Assembly (NCBI RefSeq): GCF_036850765.1
Contig: NC_089491.1
Coordinates: 94,582,740-94,646,739 of the forward strand
Direction of reading: 5' to 3'
DNA: 64,000 bases
From: Saccopteryx bilineata
Lineage: Eukaryota > Chordata > Mammalia > Chiroptera > Emballonuridae
The notes below the pieces were generated by a model. It made no database searches, was not told where the DNA came from, and worked only from the letters and a program-made list of their open reading frames with translations. A program made the translations under genes and the position numbers. Positions 60,475 to 64,000 of the stretch are shown piece by piece (positions within the stretch are counted from its first letter, which is position 1; each line of letters opens with the position of its first letter).

Positions 60475-60570
60475 CTGAGGCAACGCAGCTGTGCAGGTGC
60501 AATGAGCCGCTGTAGATCCACCGGTCTCTGGTCTCTGATGCATGGTTAGGACCCTAAGGCCACCCATTTA
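60475..60570 (-). other. Unit B non-coding exon 1
   Basis: The minus strand ends TTGCCTCAG|GTGAGCACC, matching the unit A donor CCACAG|GTAAGCACC. A CTTAAAT motif near 60570 corresponds to the TTTAAA of unit A. Confidence 0.55.
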
Positions 60571-60660
60571 AGGACCAGCAGCAGCCTGCTCAACTCCACC
60601 CCCACCTCTTACCCACACCTCATTGGCTATGCTGGTTTGTGAGCGGGGCCTTCAAGTGCT
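60571..60660 (-). promoter_or_regulatory. Unit B promoter, CCAAT and GC boxes kept
   Basis: ATTGGC at 60622-60627 (a minus-strand CCAAT box) and GAGCGGGGCC at 60641-60650 stand at the spacing seen in unit A. Confidence 0.55.
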
Positions 60661-61399
60661 GGGACTACAGCTGAGTGACAAAGCTCAGTAGGTCCCAACG
60701 TGTCCCTGGGCATCCTTCCTGCATTAGTGAAACCTGGAAGTGACTAGCTAGGAGGACTCATAACAGAGCTGCAGAGGGTTCCAGAGAATCCACATCAACC
60801 AATTACTCTGAATTCATGCCCTTGGCAGGTGGTTCACGGAGAGCCCCAAGTGGTATTTCAGCATAACCTTCCTTGTCATTTTAGTTTTAGAGATTTTGGT
60901 TAAAATCTCAAGAGGGCTGAGAACGGTGTAATCTAGTCTACTAGTTCCTGTTTTTTCCACAGCAAAGGAGGGGCGGGTGGAAGAAGGCAAAGTCACAGAC
61001 AGAATCGTGCTCAGTTTCGGGAAGGGTGCAGCTGGGATTGGGCAGAACCTGGAGGAGAATGGCAATGCCCAGATCACGGCGTGATGGTCAAGGCCCAAAT
61101 CCCTGAAAGGAAAGGAGATGCATTGTGTAGGTGTCCAGGGAGGGCTGGCATTTGTATTGCTTTCCTGTGTGCTTTGGGCAGGAAGTGTTCGTCCCTCTCA
61201 AGCCTTTCTCAAAATCAACAGAAAGAGGTCATTTACAGAGGAATGTGGTCTAATAAATGGGAAAAGGTAGAAAGTAAAAATGGCTTTCACTTCGCCACTC
61301 TCTGCATCCTGGATTATTATGTTTTTCTCAGCATCTGACCTACTTTTCTTGACATTTCATTTAAGAAATTATCTCTAGCCTTTTACTTCAATGATTTTT

Positions 61400-61654
61400 T
61401 TTAAGTGAGAGGAGGGGAGATAGTGAGACAGACTGCCTCATGCACGGGGATAGGGCTCCACCTGGCAACCGGGTCTGGGGCAATGCTAAAATCAACTGAG
61501 CCACTGGCTGCAGGAGGGGAAGAAGCAAAGAAAGGGGAGATAGAAAGGGAGAGAAGCAGATGGTGCTTCTCTTGTGTGTTCTGACCAGAAATCAAATGAG
61601 GGAGTCCATACGCCAGGCAGACGCTCAATCCACTGAGCCACCTGCCAGGGCCTC
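61400..61654 (-). repeat. Composite SINE, antisense
   Basis: The 15-base duplication ACTTCAATGATTTTT is at 61385-61399 and 61655-61669. It is absent from unit A, so it inserted after the duplication. Confidence 0.94.
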
Positions 61655-62019
61655 ACTTCAATGATTTTTACTTTGATTTACATTTAATGTAAGCATTTAA
61701 AGAATATTTTATGAAAAAGGTTAAAAAGGAGGAAAATGTATTTCTGTATTAGATACTAATTTATATATTTAAGAATTTAAGAAACACAAACCAGAAATGT
61801 TGTGCATTTGTTCTTTTCTATTACCTAAACATCTGTACTAATTACAGAAAATACTTTTAAAAAATCATTCTTCTGTCCCTTCCCACATCACTTTTTTCTA
61901 TGCTAATTTTCAATTCTTTTGATAAAAATAGAATCATAGTTTATGCATATAAGTATACTATTTGCTAGTTACAATTAAACTAACAAACTTTCTAGAACCA
62001 CAGTCAATTATTTTTTTTA

Positions 62020-63000
62020 CTGTGTTGATATAGGCATAACATAAAAATATCAATTTTAACCATTTTTAAGTGCACAGTTCAGTGACATTGTATATTCACA
62101 TAGATGTCAACCGTCACCACCATCCATATTCAGAACATGCATCATCAAAACTGAAAATCTGTCTGCAATGAGCAATAACTCTGCATTCCTCCCTCTCCAG
62201 CCCCTGGCAAACATAGCTACTTTCTGTTTTTATGAATTTGACTACTTTAAGTACCTCGCATAGTGGAATCATGTAATTCTTGTCTTTTTGTGCCAGGCTA
62301 TTTCATTTAATGATATATCCTCAAAGTTCATACATGTTCTAGCACGTGTCAGGATTTTCATTATTTTTAAATAAATAATATTAATTGTGTAAATGTATCA
62401 TGTCTATTTCTCAAGTCATCCCTGGATGGACATATGAGTTTCTCCACAGAGGACTATTTTGAACAATGTTGCTGTCCACATTGTAGTACCAGTGTTTGTG
62501 TTCCTTTTCACAATTCTGTGCGTGTATACCCAGACACAGAATAAATTACTTGATATGCAAAGTCTATGTGTTTCTTTTTTTTTGTTTTTCATAGCAGCTG
62601 CACCACTTACATTACTACCAGCTTTGCATAGGGTTCAAATTGGGTATAACTTGTAAATATTTTTCTAATTCAGTGAGTTACCATTTTGTGAAGTCAATAA
62701 TGACCTTTGATGAAATTTTTTAAAAATTACTATATCAAACATGTATTTTTTGGTTGCCTGTTCTTCTAATGTCTTATGGCAAAGATTACTAATAAATTCA
62801 GTATCATGAGGCTCTTTATATTTTCATCTAAAGTTTTACAGTTTTAGTTCACATGTTTGGGTCTTTGATCCAGTCACGTCAATTTTTGCACAGGTGTCAG
62901 CTAAGAGCCCAATTTCACTCTTTTACATATGGATATTTGATTTTCCCAGCCTTATTTATTGAAAAAAATTACCTTTTCTTTATTGAATGGTCCTGGCAAC
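62020..63000 (-). repeat. L1M 3'-end fragment, antisense
   Basis: TTTTAAGTGCACAGTTCAGTG, GTCAACCGTCACCACCATCC, TGTGCCAGGCTATTTCATTT and CCAGCCTTATTTATTGA are in L1 antisense order. Confidence 0.75.
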
Positions 63001-63280
63001 CACATACAATTTTTAAAAATTAATTCATTTATTTTTATTTTTAAATGGTTGCTGTTACAAAAGGTTTTCTCTCTCAAACACAACTAGAGACTGAAGGATG
63101 TTGTATTGGAAATAACTAGAGAGTTTTTTTTTTTATAATATACCATGCAATCCAATGTAATCAATCATTCAAGAAATCTAAGTACATATTCTAATATATG
63201 GTTTTACAGTTGCCCTTGGGTCACAGATTGATAAGATTGCACAGGTTGGGAAAACCTGCTATTACATGAACACCTGCGCC

Positions 63281-63409
63281 TTAGGCAATAGCCTCGGGAG
63301 GCTGTGCAGCAAGTGCAGCTCCAGAGAATGGCATCTCCTCTATTTCTGGAATGTGATACAATTCACAGGAGAAAGCATAGACTCTTTTTGTATCAAATGT
63401 GTCCCAAAT
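63281..63409 (-). CDS. Probable terminal coding exon of an unidentified gene
   Basis: On the minus strand a good acceptor (CTTGTCTTTCTAG) is followed by 42 open codons and TAA: IWDTFDTKRVYAFSCELYHI at the start, then PEIEEMPFSG and an Ala/Pro-rich end. The IWD opening resembles a last WD40 strand, but I cannot name the protein. Upstream exons would lie beyond 64000. I see no canonical AATAAA nearby, only an A-rich run near 63130. A processed-pseudogene fragment or chance is possible. Confidence 0.45.
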   Translation of the reverse strand: MWDTFDTKRVYAFSCELYHIPEIEEMPFSGAALAAQPPEAIA

Positions 63410-64000
63410 CTAGAAAGACAAGAAATATCTAAATGCTAGAAAAATATGTGAGAAGACCATTTAAGCAAGAAATTGTGTCATATATTTATATAAAATCTGT
63501 TAAATAACACTTTATAGAAAGACAGCGTGGCCAACAATTTTGTTCTTATTCTGACTCTGCTATCTTCAATTCTTTGCCATATAACTTTGGTTGGTGCTAG
63601 TTATTGAAATTATCACATTTTAGTCAAACTAACAATCCTTTGATAAAATGCTTTGTCCTTGATAAAATGCTGTTGGCAGGAGTCTTGATTTCTATTTAAA
63701 ATTCAGTCCTTGTGAAAGTATATGCTTCTGTGCATCTTTCTCAGTTGTTTCCATTCTTAGGAAAAAAGTTTACAATTCTTTAACCTACCTGTAAGTTTTA
63801 TACCTCAAAGGATTGAACAAATCTAGTGTGATAGTATTCATGGTCTTGAAACCACTTAAAACATCTTACCAATATAACAACCCCTCCAATTTGTTTACAT
63901 TCAATGAGCCAAGACTTACTCTTAAAAATTGCTAACCATTACAACAAGTGAAATTAAAGCAGTAATAAAAAATCTCCCCACAAACAGAAGACCTGGATTG

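Larger units (their letters stand above)
56440..62020 (-). repeat. Segmental duplication, cathepsin unit B
   Basis: It is collinear with unit A but rearranged: exons 6-7 are absent, exon 5 is decayed, the 3' part of exon 4 is lost, L1 pieces sit at 57113-58090, and a 560-base insertion interrupts exon 3 (coding numbering). Confidence 0.85.

Overview
The window is nuclear DNA of a placental mammal, very probably a microbat. Coding exons are short and widely spaced, L1/L2/MIR/MaLR relics are common, and the dominant young repeats are tRNA-derived SINEs with a head of the type GCCCTGGCCGGTTGGCTCAG, which I know from bat genomes. The suborder is my guess (rhinolophoid-like), made from memory of SINE types.

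Region 1 (1-19.9 kb, + strand) holds the last 12 coding exons of ACO1, the cytosolic aconitase / iron-regulatory protein 1. They encode residues 358-889 of the human numbering. All splice sites, the three Fe-S cysteines and the RNA-contacting arginines are intact. A poly(A) signal lies about 745 bases after the stop.

Region 2 (20-35.5 kb) is a transposon graveyard. It contains a long, dead, antisense L1 carrying three SINEs, each with target-site duplications. Beside it is a 2.3-kb DNA transposon (ends CACTGGGGAACA) with a broken, intronless gene of a protein family I know mainly from invertebrate genomes. L2 and MIR relics follow.

Region 3 (35.5-42 kb, - strand) contains a complete seven-coding-exon cathepsin L-like cysteine protease gene (332 codons, catalytic Cys/His/Asn present) with a non-coding first exon and a CCAAT/GC-box promoter. 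A deleted mariner with 109-base inverted repeats sits in one intron. Region 4 (42-56 kb) is repeats and unrecognised sequence.

Region 5 (56.4-62 kb, - strand) is a diverged tandem copy of the cathepsin unit. Its protease exons are ruined, and an insertion of about 560 bases in exon 4 supplies a stop codon and poly(A) signals. The promoter, first exon, signal-peptide exon and the next two exons remain open and spliceable, in phase, for 128 residues. The old pro-region now reads as a cationic, regularly amphipathic helix followed by a strongly acidic tail, which is the layout of an antimicrobial-peptide precursor. This is the most interesting object in the window: either a new secreted peptide gene born from a cathepsin propeptide or a remarkable coincidence in a pseudogene. 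The window ends with L1 relics and a probable terminal exon of an unidentified minus-strand gene.
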